A DNA stretch of 64,000 nt from Algibacter pacificus (lineage in GTDB: Bacteria; Bacteroidota; Bacteroidia; Flavobacteriales; Flavobacteriaceae). Below the pieces are notes generated by a model. The model did not search any database, was not told the origin of the DNA, and was given only the letters and a program-made list of their open reading frames with translations. The DNA lies in NCBI RefSeq assembly GCF_008033385.1, contig NZ_VOGY01000002.1:310001-374000 (forward strand). Reading direction: 5' to 3'. Position numbers and translations under genes: made by a program. Positions 1-7,836 of the stretch are shown one piece after another. The stretch's first letter is position 1. Each line of letters begins with the position of its first letter.

Positions 1-413
1 CTCTTAATTTCTGGCACAGCATCTTGTGGACAACAGGGTAAACCAATCTCTTTCATCACGGGGTAATCGGGAATATCATCACCCATATAAAGCACGTTTT
101 CAGATTTAATATCATTAGCCGAAAAATAATCATCCAACTGCTCAATTTTATTCTTCGCACCCAAATAAATATCCTTAATCCCTAAGCCTTCCAAACGAAT
201 GCGGACCCCTTCATTTTTTCCACCAGAAATAATACACATATTATAGCCTTTATCCACTGCAGCTCTAATAGCGTAACCATCTTTAATATTCATGGTTCTT
301 AGCATGTCGCCGTTTGTTAAAACCGTTACACTTCCATCGGTAAGCACACCATCAACATCAAAAACAAAGGTGGTAATGTGTTCTAAATACTCTTTATAAC
401 TTTTTTCTTCCAT
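1..413 (-). CDS. kdsC: KdsC-like HAD phosphatase, 3' end beyond window
   Basis: Partial gene: it starts inside the window and runs off the left edge, giving about 137 residues. It is a HAD-superfamily protein resembling 3-deoxy-D-manno-octulosonate-8-phosphate phosphatase, which dephosphorylates KDO-8-P in the cytoplasm for LPS inner-core synthesis. Visible are HAD motif I (FVFDVDGVLTDG, residues about 16-27), motif II (IISGG), the conserved lysine region (LGAKNKIEQL) and motif IV (YMGDDIPDYPVM), with the cap-less layout of KdsC. The ATG start lies 20 bp inside the 3' end of the DUF2520 gene, so the two are probably translated from one mRNA. The exact substrate is inferred from family resemblance. 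Confidence 0.85.
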   Translation of the reverse strand, partial: MEEKSYKEYLEHITTFVFDVDGVLTDGSVTVLTNGDMLRTMNIKDGYAIRAAVDKGYNMCIISGGKNEGVRIRLEGLGIKDIYLGAKNKIEQLDDYFSANDIKSENVLYMGDDIPDYPVMKEIGLPCCPQDAVPEIK

Positions 414-1164
414 GTGTTTTTTGTATTGATGCCGTTAGCAGTTCGTAAATCTTTTTATGGTCAGTATTAGCTTCCAAAAGCTTCAAATGTTTTTTAATCG
501 TTTTTTTGTCGTTGCGTTTTGCAGGGCCTGTTTGTGCTCTAAAAGGCGATAAATCCTCAAGTTTTCTAGCCGTTTCTTTAATTAAAGGTTTCAGCATATC
601 AAATTCAGCACCTTCACTTTCCGTAATTTCATGCCCAATACGGTATAACTGATTCGTAAAATTATTCACAAAAACAGCCGCCAAATGGAGTACACGACGT
701 TGGTCGCTATTAACGCGTTGCGTTGGGCCGCCCAAACTTACCGCCAATTCTTTTAAAAGCGCATAACTTTTTTTATGAATGGTTTCAATACAAATAGGCA
801 CTTCAGAAAAATCCAATATAGTGCCTTTTGTAAAACTTTGTAGCGGATATAATACACCTCGTTTATGTTTTTTATCCAAATCGTAAACACCAACACTACC
901 CGAAGTATGCACAACCACACGGTTTTCAAAAGGAAGTCTTTCCGATAATTCTGCAATGGCATCATCACTAACCGCCAAAATATACACATCGGCAACCTTT
1001 AAATCGTCCAAACTATCGGTAATATCAACCTCGTGGCTATATTCCAAAATAGCATCTAAACTTCTGTTGTACCATTGAGAAACCGTTACATTTTCGGCTA
1101 CTCTAAACCCTCTATACAAATGGCTGGCAACATTACCAGCACCTAAAATTACTACTGAAATCAT
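394..1164 (-). CDS. DUF2520 Rossmann-fold oxidoreductase-like protein
   Basis: 256-residue cytoplasmic protein of the Rossmann-like/DUF2520 family, related to F420-dependent NADP reductase and ketopantoate-reductase-like dehydrogenases. The N-terminus has a dinucleotide-binding glycine motif (VVILGAGNVASHL, residues 4-16). A second Rossmann region contains VVVHTSGSVGV, and the C-terminal half is the helical DUF2520 domain (HLAAVFVNNFTNQLY). The true substrate of this family is not known to me. It is upstream of and overlaps the KdsC-like gene, a pairing common in Flavobacteriaceae. A minus-strand TATTTTTG element lies just in front of the start codon. Confidence 0.85.
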   Translation of the reverse strand: MISVVILGAGNVASHLYRGFRVAENVTVSQWYNRSLDAILEYSHEVDITDSLDDLKVADVYILAVSDDAIAELSERLPFENRVVVHTSGSVGVYDLDKKHKRGVLYPLQSFTKGTILDFSEVPICIETIHKKSYALLKELAVSLGGPTQRVNSDQRRVLHLAAVFVNNFTNQLYRIGHEITESEGAEFDMLKPLIKETARKLEDLSPFRAQTGPAKRNDKKTIKKHLKLLEANTDHKKIYELLTASIQKTHGRKKL

Positions 1165-1168
1165 TTTG

Positions 1169-1176
1169 CAAAAATA
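1169..1176 (-). promoter_or_regulatory. probable -7 element for the DUF2520-kdsC pair
   Basis: On the minus strand this reads TATTTTTG, matching the Bacteroidota -7 consensus TAnnTTTG. It is only 5 bp upstream of the annotated ATG, so the message would be nearly leaderless, or translation starts slightly downstream. No convincing -33 TTTG is seen at the usual distance. Confidence 0.4.
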
Positions 1177-1217
1177 CTAACAATTACCAAATAGAAATTA
1201 ATAAATACAAATAATTT

Positions 1218-1312
1218 GGGCGTGCCCCAAGGGTCGGGCTTTCACTACTCGCTCCCTTCCGTTGGTCGGGGAGCTCAAACAGGCCGTTCAATCCCTCACG
1301 CAACTATCTGCC
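1218..1312 (+). repeat. REP-like intergenic element, copy 1
   Basis: A block clearly richer in G and C than its surroundings. It has conserved outer segments (AAGGGTCGGGCTTTCACTAC near the left end, CAAACAGGCCGTTCAATCCC near the right end) around a variable centre that can pair GCTCCC with GGGAGC. The same outer segments recur in opposite orientation at 4165-4267. Elements of this kind are scattered between genes in many Flavobacteriia genomes; no function is known to me. Confidence 0.8.
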
Positions 1313-1342
1313 AATTTTAAGGTATAGCATTATATTTTTTTA

Positions 1343-1684
1343 CTATTCAGCTGCCGTTTTACTAATAACTTCATTTAAAACATAACGTATAGAACTACCA
1401 TCGGCGGGTGGGTTTTTTATTGTAGATTTAAATACACTAATTCGATAAACGTAACCCGTTTCGTACTGATGGTCAAAACCTTCAATCCCAGAATAAAGGT
1501 ATTGCCAAGCATCATCATTAATAACCTCAGGTTCTTGAATTCTATAACAAGTTTGTTTATCAATCCCTGTACAAGTTACGCGCTCGGAATCTACCCAGTA
1601 TAAAACAGTGGTTTGGTGCTCGTTATCCGAACATGAAAAATATAATAAAGAAAGTAGTACAATTAACAAAGTCGCTTTTTTCAT
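1343..1684 (-). CDS. DUF4377-type lipoprotein
   Basis: 113 residues with an N-terminal hydrophobic segment and a lipobox-like YFSC around Cys18, so a lipid-anchored envelope protein is likely. The body carries the DUF4377 pattern: W-V-D-S-E-R-V-x-C-T-G at residues 30-40, a second cysteine (QTCYRI), then a tryptophan-containing WQYLYSGIEGFDHQYETGY segment. In other bacteria DUF4377 occurs next to META/HslJ-like domains, and its function is unknown. It stands alone, divergent from the methyltransferase gene, with a REP-like element downstream. DUF assignment is from motif recognition only. Confidence 0.75.
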   Translation of the reverse strand: MKKATLLIVLLSLLYFSCSDNEHQTTVLYWVDSERVTCTGIDKQTCYRIQEPEVINDDAWQYLYSGIEGFDHQYETGYVYRISVFKSTIKNPPADGSSIRYVLNEVISKTAAE

Positions 1685-1802
1685 CAGTAATTCGTGTTTT
1701 GTTGTTTTGCTATTTTTGTACTAATATATAATTTTATTTCAATCCGTAATTCTTAATTAAATCAAAAAGAAAACAAGTACTTTTACCTCAAATTTTAAAA
1801 GC

Positions 1803-3032
1803 ATGCCATTTTCCGATAAAATAAAATCGAATTACAAACCAAAACGTTTAGCTGTAAAGCTAAATGCAAAGGGCGAGCAGTTTGTAATGCAAGGACACCC
1901 ATGGGTATTTTCAAATAATATTACTAAAATAAATGATAATGCCAAACCGGGCGATTTAGCCATTATTTTCGGTAAAAATAAAAACCGTGTTATTGGTTTA
2001 GGCTTGTATGATGCGAATTCGCCAATTCGAATAAAAATGCTACATAGCAGTACCGAGAAAGCAGAAATAAATGCGGCTTTTTTTCAGAAAAAAATAGAAA
2101 AAGCATACGCAAAACGTAAATCATTATTAAAAACAAACACCAATAGTTACCGCTTGCTTTTTGGTGAAAACGATGGTTTCCCAGGATTGATAGCCGATGT
2201 TTATGCTTCGGTTTTGGTGGTTAAAATATATTCCGAAATTTGGTTGCCTTATATTGAAACTATCATCCCAAGTTTACAAGAAACTTCGAAAGTAAAGACG
2301 GTAGTTATTCGTTTAAGCCGAAGTTTAGAAAACTCAAAAAAACATAAGTTAGAAAATGGCGATGTGGTTTTTGGGACTTTAAAAAACGAAGTCGTTCAAT
2401 TTGTAGAGCACAACGTTAATTTCTCTGCAAACGTCATAAAAGGACATAAAACAGGCTACTTTTTAGATCATCGTCCGAATCGAAAACAAATAGGCGAGTG
2501 GAGTAAAGATAAAACGGTACTGGATGTGTTTTCTTATGCTGGCGGATTTTCGGTGCATGCCTTATATAATGGCGCGAACGAAGTCACCAGTTTAGATATT
2601 AGCAAACAAGCCTTGGAAATTGCTTTAGAAAATGGTAAACTAAATAAATACAAAGGCAAACATAAAACCATTGCTGGCGATGCTTTTGAGGAGCTTAAAA
2701 ACCTAATTAAAGCCAAAGTTACTTTCGATGTTGTGGTTATCGATCCGCCAAGTTTTGCAAAACAAGCCAGCGAGATAGAACTCGCCAAAAAGAAATATGC
2801 CCAACTCACAGAATTAGGCGAAAAACTTACCGCAAAAAATGGTTTATTAATGTTAGCCTCATGCTCATCTAGAGTATTAGCACAAGCGTTTTACGATATT
2901 AACAGTCAGGTTTTAGCAGCAACAAAACGGAACTATAAAATTCTTTTAAAAACCCAGCACGACACCGATCATCCTATTGGATTTCCGGAAGGGGCGTATT
3001 TAAAATCGGTGTATTATCGATTTATTGATTAG
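1803..3032 (+). CDS. rlmI: class I SAM-dependent rRNA (cytosine-C5) methyltransferase, RlmI-like
   Basis: 409-residue cytosolic RNA methyltransferase. The N-terminal PUA domain (about residues 15-90, with the RlmI-type MQGHPWVFSNNI) binds RNA. An EEHD-like middle region has RLLFGENDGFPGLIADVY. The C-terminal Rossmann domain holds VLDVFSYAGGFSVHA (SAM binding), VTSLDIS (acidic residue for ribose) and the catalytic VVIDPPSFAK, with CSS (ASCSSRV) downstream. RlmI in E. coli makes m5C1962 of 23S rRNA; the exact target here is inferred. A seven-base tandem repeat begins directly after the stop codon. Confidence 0.9.
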   Translation: MPFSDKIKSNYKPKRLAVKLNAKGEQFVMQGHPWVFSNNITKINDNAKPGDLAIIFGKNKNRVIGLGLYDANSPIRIKMLHSSTEKAEINAAFFQKKIEKAYAKRKSLLKTNTNSYRLLFGENDGFPGLIADVYASVLVVKIYSEIWLPYIETIIPSLQETSKVKTVVIRLSRSLENSKKHKLENGDVVFGTLKNEVVQFVEHNVNFSANVIKGHKTGYFLDHRPNRKQIGEWSKDKTVLDVFSYAGGFSVHALYNGANEVTSLDISKQALEIALENGKLNKYKGKHKTIAGDAFEELKNLIKAKVTFDVVVIDPPSFAKQASEIELAKKKYAQLTELGEKLTAKNGLLMLASCSSRVLAQAFYDINSQVLAATKRNYKILLKTQHDTDHPIGFPEGAYLKSVYYRFID

Positions 3033-3095
3033 TTCTTGATTCTTGATTCTTGATTCTTGATTCTTGATTCTTGATTCTTGATTCTTGATTCTTGA
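3033..3095 (+). repeat. perfect 7-bp tandem repeat, nine units
   Basis: Nine uninterrupted copies of TTCTTGA start at the base after the methyltransferase stop codon and end about 60 bp before the next start codon. All units are identical, which points to recent slippage or active length change. It lies in the leader or promoter-upstream region of the nitronate monooxygenase gene. Confidence 0.97.
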
Positions 3096-3130
3096 TGAGA
3101 AATCTAATCTTATGCATGCATAATATTTCC

Positions 3131-3138
3131 TATATTTG
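3131..3138 (+). promoter_or_regulatory. -7 element for nitronate monooxygenase
   Basis: TATATTTG matches the Bacteroidota -7 consensus and sits 20 bp before the ATG, giving a short leader. No TTTG is present at the ideal -33 position; the closest TTG is in the last unit of the tandem repeat, about 36 bp upstream, too far for a standard spacer. Confidence 0.55.
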
Positions 3139-3157
3139 TACAAATCAATAAAACGAA

Positions 3158-4105
3158 ATGGAAACTAAACTCACCACACTTCTTCATATTAAATACCCTA
3201 TAATACAGGCACCTATGTTTTTGGTATCGAATACTGCCATGGTTATTGAGGCTATGAAAAGCGGTATTGCAGGTTGTATTCCGGCATTAAATTATCGCAC
3301 TTTAGAGGAGTTAAAATCTGCCATTCACGAATTGAAAGCAGCCAAAGTAGCAGGAGGTGCTTTTGGTTTCAATTTAATCGTCAATAAATCGAATATAAAA
3401 TATAAAGAGCAATTGCGTGTGCTATGTGAGGAGGGCTGCGATTTTATAATCACCTCTTTAGGAAGTCCCGAAGAAACCATTAATCAAGCGCATAATGTAG
3501 GTATAAAAGTATTTTGTGATGTAACTGATTTACATTTTGCTCAAAAAGTTGAAGCTTTAAAAGCCGATGCCGCTATTGCTGTAAATAATGAAGCGGGTGG
3601 GCATCGTGGTAACATATCTCCCGAAAAATTAATAAAGGAATTAAAAACACACCTATCAATTCCGGTAATTTCTGCGGGAGGCGTAGGCTGTAAAGCCGAT
3701 ATTGAAAAAATGTTGGGATATGGCGCCGATGGCGTATCGGTGGGAAGTCCGTTTATTGCTTCGGTAGAAGCGGGAGTGACCCAAGAATATAAACAAGCTT
3801 GTGTGGATTATGGCGCTGATGATATTGTGATGACCGAGCGTATTTCTGGAACACCCTGTACGGTAATTAACACGCCGTATGTACAGAAAATTGGAACAAA
3901 ATCGACTTGGATTGAATCTGTTTTAAACAAGAATAAAAGTTTAAAAAAATGGGTTAAAATGATTCGGTTTTCAATCGGGATGAAAGCCACCGAAAAAGCA
4001 GCTAAAAAAGCGACATACAAAACGGTGTGGGTTGCGGGACCAAGTATAGCGCATACAAATTCTATTTTACCGGTGAAAGCTATTATAGAAAAGTTAGTAA
4101 ACTAG
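3158..4105 (+). CDS. nitronate monooxygenase / 2-nitropropane dioxygenase family (FMN)
   Basis: 315 residues, TIM-barrel flavoprotein of the NMO/FabK family. Class motifs seen: IKYPIIQAPM at the N-terminus, AGGAFGFNL, DAAIAVNNEAGGHRG (flavin-site region; the GGH histidine corresponds to the proposed catalytic base), PVISAGGVG and GADGVSVGSPFIAS (FMN phosphate site). NMOs oxidise propionate-3-nitronate and alkyl nitronates to carbonyls and nitrite. FabK enoyl-ACP reductases share the fold, so an oxidoreductase of another substrate is possible. It has its own -7 element and no co-directional close partner. Confidence 0.85.
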   Translation: METKLTTLLHIKYPIIQAPMFLVSNTAMVIEAMKSGIAGCIPALNYRTLEELKSAIHELKAAKVAGGAFGFNLIVNKSNIKYKEQLRVLCEEGCDFIITSLGSPEETINQAHNVGIKVFCDVTDLHFAQKVEALKADAAIAVNNEAGGHRGNISPEKLIKELKTHLSIPVISAGGVGCKADIEKMLGYGADGVSVGSPFIASVEAGVTQEYKQACVDYGADDIVMTERISGTPCTVINTPYVQKIGTKSTWIESVLNKNKSLKKWVKMIRFSIGMKATEKAAKKATYKTVWVAGPSIAHTNSILPVKAIIEKLVN

Positions 4106-4164
4106 GTTGAAGTTGAAAAAAACGTGCAAACGCATAAAAAATACAGGTTTTAACAAGAGCCTTT

Positions 4165-4267
4165 GCAGACGCGTGCGTTAGGGATTGAGCGGCCTGTTTG
4201 AAATCCTTTTTGTTTTTGAAAAAAATAAAAAGATTGAGTAGTGAAAGCCCGACCCTTGGGTAACGCC
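4165..4267 (-). repeat. REP-like intergenic element, copy 2 (inverted relative to copy 1)
   Basis: Read on the minus strand, it shows the same AAGGGTCGGGCTTTCACTAC and CAAACAGGCCG(C/T)TCAATCCC segments as the copy at 1218-1312, followed by the CACGC-like end. The centre differs: instead of a GC stem it has an A/T-rich imperfect hairpin. The pair brackets three genes (lipoprotein, methyltransferase, monooxygenase). Confidence 0.8.
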
Positions 4268-4388
4268 AAAAAAACGATAAAATAAATGGTTTGCCTTTGT
4301 TTTAGTCCTTTTAATATTATCGCATCACAAAAATAAAACGTACCTTTACAGCCTATTAATTCTAAAAAAAAGGAGTATACCATAAACT

Positions 4389-4841
4389 ATGGCAAAATCG
4401 CAAGTAACATTTAACAAAATTGAAAAAGAAAAAAAACGTTTAAAGAAGAGAGAGGAAAAGCAGAAAAAAAGGGAAGCTCGTAGAGCAGAGGCTAAAGAAA
4501 ACCCTCAAGGTATCCAATTTGCTTATGTAGATTTTAACGGAAATTTAACCGACACTCCACCAGACCCAGCAATGCGTGAAAAAGTGGAGGCGGAGAGTAT
4601 TGAATTAGGAATTCCTAAAAAGGAAGACCGTATTGAAGAAGAACCAGTAATTAAAGAAGGGAAAGTATCATTTTTTGACCATTCTAAAGGTTTTGGTTTT
4701 ATTATAGACAGCGTGAATCAAGAGAAATATTTTGTTCATGTTAGTGGTTTATTGGACGATATTGAAGAAAACGACAAAGTTACTTACGATCTTGAACGTG
4801 GTCAAAAAGGAATGAATGCCGTTCGAGTAAAGAAAATATAA
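4389..4841 (+). CDS. cold-shock-domain protein with charged N-terminal extension
   Basis: 150 residues. The last ~65 form a cold-shock (OB-fold) domain: GKVSFFDHSKGFGFI contains RNP1 (KGFGFI), and KYFVHVSGL is the RNP2 equivalent. The first ~35 residues are an extremely basic, alanine/glutamate-rich helix (KKRLKKREEKQKKREARRAE), then an acidic linker. Single-stranded nucleic-acid binding is expected; the basic helix may add RNA affinity. Longer than the ~65-residue CspA type; this extended form is typical of Flavobacteriia. A strong stem-loop terminator follows. Confidence 0.85.
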   Translation: MAKSQVTFNKIEKEKKRLKKREEKQKKREARRAEAKENPQGIQFAYVDFNGNLTDTPPDPAMREKVEAESIELGIPKKEDRIEEEPVIKEGKVSFFDHSKGFGFIIDSVNQEKYFVHVSGLLDDIEENDKVTYDLERGQKGMNAVRVKKI

Positions 4842-4899
4842 TACTTCGTTAAAAAGTTCTTATTAAAGAGCTTATTACGTTTTATTTAAAGTAAATTTT

Positions 4900-4943
4900 G
4901 AAATAATCCTCAACAGGGGTACCTGTGAGGATTATTTCTTTTT
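4900..4943 (+). terminator. strong rho-independent terminator
   Basis: A 13-bp perfect stem (GAAATAATCCTCA with its complement) is topped by an inner CAGG/CCTG stem with GGTA loop and followed by six T. It ends the cold-shock-domain gene 60 bp after the stop and precedes the transporter pair. Confidence 0.9.
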
Positions 4944-4956
4944 AAAAAGGTTTTTA

Positions 4957-5871
4957 ATGGCTGTTTCTCGTAAAACAATTTCTATCATATTGGCGTTCTT
5001 TGCCATCTATGTTATTTGGGGGTCAACATATTTACTGAATAAAATTGCGGTTTCAGAATTACCACCGTTTATGTTAGCATCAATGCGGTTTATAATAGCG
5101 GGGGTGCTTATTTTTATTATAGCTAAAATTTTAAAAGTGGATATTGCTATCAGCTTCAAGCAACTTAAAAATACTATTATTGCTGGATTCTTATTTTTAA
5201 CCTTTGGCAATGGTGTTGTCGTTTGGGCTTTAAAATTTGTAGATAGTGGCTTTACAGCTTTAGAAATTTCTGCTCAACCACTCGTTGTGTTAATTTTAAT
5301 GCGCATTTTACAGGGCAAAAAAATTTCAGCTATGTCTTATATTGGTGTGGCATTAGGTTTTTTGGGTATATTTTTATTGGTAAGTCAAAAACAACTCATT
5401 AGTAAAGACGGACAAATTTTAGGTATGATCATGATTTTTATCTGCATGCTAAGTTGGGCTTACGCTAGTATATTTGTGGGTAAAGCGGATTTACCTAAAA
5501 ATTATTTTGTGAATACGGGTTACCAAATGCTCTCTGGTGGTATTATGCTCGCCATTGCTAGTTTATGTTTTGGAGAAACCTGGACATCACCAACCACTTG
5601 GAGTACTCCGGTGCTTTGGGCCATGTTACTCCTTATTATTTTTGGAAGTATTATTGCGTTTACTTCTTTTAATTATTTGTTGAAAGAAGTTTCCCCAGAA
5701 AAAGTAGCTACTTCTACTTATGTAAACCCTGTGATTGCTTTGTTTTTAGGCTGGTGGGTTTTAGATGAAAACTTAACCACACAATCTATTATTGCGGCCG
5801 TTATTTTATTAACAGGCGTATATTTTATTAATTCTAAACGAAAATTTAAACCTAGAACTATTGGACGTTAA
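4957..5871 (+). CDS. EamA/DMT-family transporter
   Basis: 304-residue inner-membrane protein with about ten hydrophobic helices in two EamA repeats. The first repeat opens with FFAIYVIWGSTYLLNKIAV (classic EamA start), and the second ends with VNPVIALFLGWWVLDE, the conserved proline/glutamate signature before the last helices. Drug/metabolite transporters usually export amino acids, nucleosides or related metabolites; the substrate cannot be told from sequence. It overlaps the next gene by 11 bp, implying translational coupling. Confidence 0.85.
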   Translation: MAVSRKTISIILAFFAIYVIWGSTYLLNKIAVSELPPFMLASMRFIIAGVLIFIIAKILKVDIAISFKQLKNTIIAGFLFLTFGNGVVVWALKFVDSGFTALEISAQPLVVLILMRILQGKKISAMSYIGVALGFLGIFLLVSQKQLISKDGQILGMIMIFICMLSWAYASIFVGKADLPKNYFVNTGYQMLSGGIMLAIASLCFGETWTSPTTWSTPVLWAMLLLIIFGSIIAFTSFNYLLKEVSPEKVATSTYVNPVIALFLGWWVLDENLTTQSIIAAVILLTGVYFINSKRKFKPRTIGR

Positions 5872-6706
5872 AAAAGCCATTCAATTCATGTTGATTAGCA
5901 CGTTGGCTTTTGCTTGCATGAATACTACGGTAAAATATTTAAGTCGTTTTAATGCGTTTCAGATTGTATTGTTTAGATCGGCAAGTTCCTTATTTTTTAC
6001 TTTTGGGTTTTTATTAAGAAACAAGATTTCATTTGCTGGAAATAATAAAAAATTGTTGATTTTACGCGGTTTAGTTGGTGCAACGTCTATGAGTATGTTT
6101 TTTATGTCTACCAAATATTTGCCCATTGGTAGTGCGGTTTCTTTGCGTTATTTAGCCCCTGTATTTGCGGCTATTTTTGCAATTATTATACTTAAAGAAA
6201 AAATTAAACCGCGACAATGGTTGTTTTTTGCATTGGCTTTTGGAGGTGTTTTAGTTTTAAAAGGATTCGATGAAGAGGTGAGTGGCTATGGCTTGACTCT
6301 GGTTTTTATTTCCGCCGTATTTAGTGGGCTAGTCTATATTATATTGAGTAAAATTGGAAAAAGTGAACATCCAGTAGTTGTGGTAAATTACTTTATGATT
6401 ATATCGACTATGGTTGGCTTAATTGGTGCTATAAATAATTGGGTGATGCCTGTTGGTAAAGAATGGTTTTTACTCGGTATATTAGGGGTGTTTGGCTATT
6501 TTGGACAAGTATATATGACTAAAGCTTTTCAAACAGCATCAACAAGTCAAGTGGCGCCATTAAAGTATATTGAAGTTGTTTTTACCTTAGTTTTTGGTAC
6601 CTTTATTTTTGGTGAAATTTATACGTTTTGGAGTTTACTTGGTATTGCTTTAATTATTGGCGGACTCGTTTTAAATATTTTATATAAAGAAAAACATAAG
6701 AGCTAA
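5861..6706 (+). CDS. EamA/DMT-family transporter, second of pair
   Basis: 281 residues, about ten transmembrane helices in two EamA units (MLISTLAFACMNTTVKYLSR; LRYLAPVFAAIFAIIILKE; APLKYIEVVFTLVFGTFIFGE). I keep the TTG start at the left coordinate because it overlaps the upstream transporter's end and preserves the MDVKKAIQF lead; an ATG nine codons later is the alternative. The two transporters are only distantly alike, and the pair may form a heteromeric exporter or be two separate exporters. Substrate unknown. Confidence 0.8.
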   Translation: MDVKKAIQFMLISTLAFACMNTTVKYLSRFNAFQIVLFRSASSLFFTFGFLLRNKISFAGNNKKLLILRGLVGATSMSMFFMSTKYLPIGSAVSLRYLAPVFAAIFAIIILKEKIKPRQWLFFALAFGGVLVLKGFDEEVSGYGLTLVFISAVFSGLVYIILSKIGKSEHPVVVVNYFMIISTMVGLIGAINNWVMPVGKEWFLLGILGVFGYFGQVYMTKAFQTASTSQVAPLKYIEVVFTLVFGTFIFGEIYTFWSLLGIALIIGGLVLNILYKEKHKS

Positions 6707-6771
6707 TTGTTTTTTGCCTAGTAATGGGCTTATTTGTAATTTCGCAATCTTATTTTTAGATAATTAATTAG

Positions 6772-7836
6772 ATGAGTTTTAAAACAGAGGTCAATCGTGT
6801 AAGAAGAAGGATAATGCGCAGCATCACTAAAAATGTGGGCAGTTCTTATACAGAGCCTCAAAAAGGCAGTCTTAAAATTGAAGATGTTAAACGGGTTTTA
6901 ATCATCCGTCCAAATCATCGATTGGGAAATCAATTATTATTAACGCCTTTGGTGCAAGAAGTGCTTAATACCTTTCCTAATTCCGAAATTGATTTATTTG
7001 TAAAAGGCGGCGTTGCTTATCCTGTTTTTGAAAATTATAGCCGAGTATCTAAAATTATTCAGCTTCCAAGAAAACCATTTAATAATCTTTTTAAATATGC
7101 CAAAAGCTGGATTTCTGTAAAATCGAAATCTTACGATTTGGTTATTAATGGCGATAAAAACTCATCGTCTGGGCGTTTATTAACCAATTTAGCCAAAGCG
7201 AAACTTAAAATTTTTGGTGATGTAGATCTTGATATTCAGAAAAATTTCAGCGATCATATGCATATTTCAAAATATCCTATCTATAATTTACGATCGAATT
7301 TAAAACGCTTAGGGTTTCCCGAAAATAATAAGCCATTACCGCTTTTAGATATCAAATTGAGTGCTTCTGAATTTGAAAAAGGCAAAGTGATTCTAGATGA
7401 TATTATTAAAAATCACAAAAAAACCATCTGTATTTACACCAATGCTACGGGCGATAAATGCTATTCTGAAACCTGGTGGGAAACATTTTATGAGCGTTTA
7501 AAAACAGAATATCCCGATTTTAATATTATTGAAATGTTACCTATTGAAAACATTTCGAAAATAAACTTTAAAGCACCTAATTTTTATAGTGAAGATATTC
7601 GGGAAATGGCAGGTATTATAAAAAACACGAGTATTTTTATAGCAGCCGATAATGGTGTTATGCACTTAGCAAGCGCGGCTTTAACCCCTTGTGTTGGATT
7701 CTTTTCTGTAACCGATGAAAATATCTATGCACCTTACGGAAATGGAAGTGTAGCGCTTAATACCAACCATACCAATATTGATGATTGGATTAAAGCAGTG
7801 AATGGTATTTTACATTGGCACAATTACCAGAAATAA
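6772..7836 (+). CDS. glycosyltransferase family 9 (heptosyltransferase-like)
   Basis: 354-residue GT-B enzyme of family 9. The N-terminal motif VLIIRPNHRLGNQLLLTPLV corresponds to the acceptor-side start of ADP-heptose:LPS heptosyltransferases. The C-terminal nucleotide-sugar side shows IFIAADNGVMHLASAALTPCVGFF, the GT9 (D/N)G-x-x-H-x-A-x-A motif. Inferred role: adds a sugar to lipopolysaccharide core at the cytoplasmic face. Donor sugar not determined. The 3' end overlaps by 13 bp, tail to tail, with the broken peptidase gene. Confidence 0.8.
   Translation: MSFKTEVNRVRRRIMRSITKNVGSSYTEPQKGSLKIEDVKRVLIIRPNHRLGNQLLLTPLVQEVLNTFPNSEIDLFVKGGVAYPVFENYSRVSKIIQLPRKPFNNLFKYAKSWISVKSKSYDLVINGDKNSSSGRLLTNLAKAKLKIFGDVDLDIQKNFSDHMHISKYPIYNLRSNLKRLGFPENNKPLPLLDIKLSASEFEKGKVILDDIIKNHKKTICIYTNATGDKCYSETWWETFYERLKTEYPDFNIIEMLPIENISKINFKAPNFYSEDIREMAGIIKNTSIFIAADNGVMHLASAALTPCVGFFSVTDENIYAPYGNGSVALNTNHTNIDDWIKAVNGILHWHNYQK

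Noticed and set aside
2534-2809. Open frames antisense to the methyltransferase and to other large genes
   Set aside because: They lie wholly inside strongly supported genes on the other strand and have no recognisable motifs.
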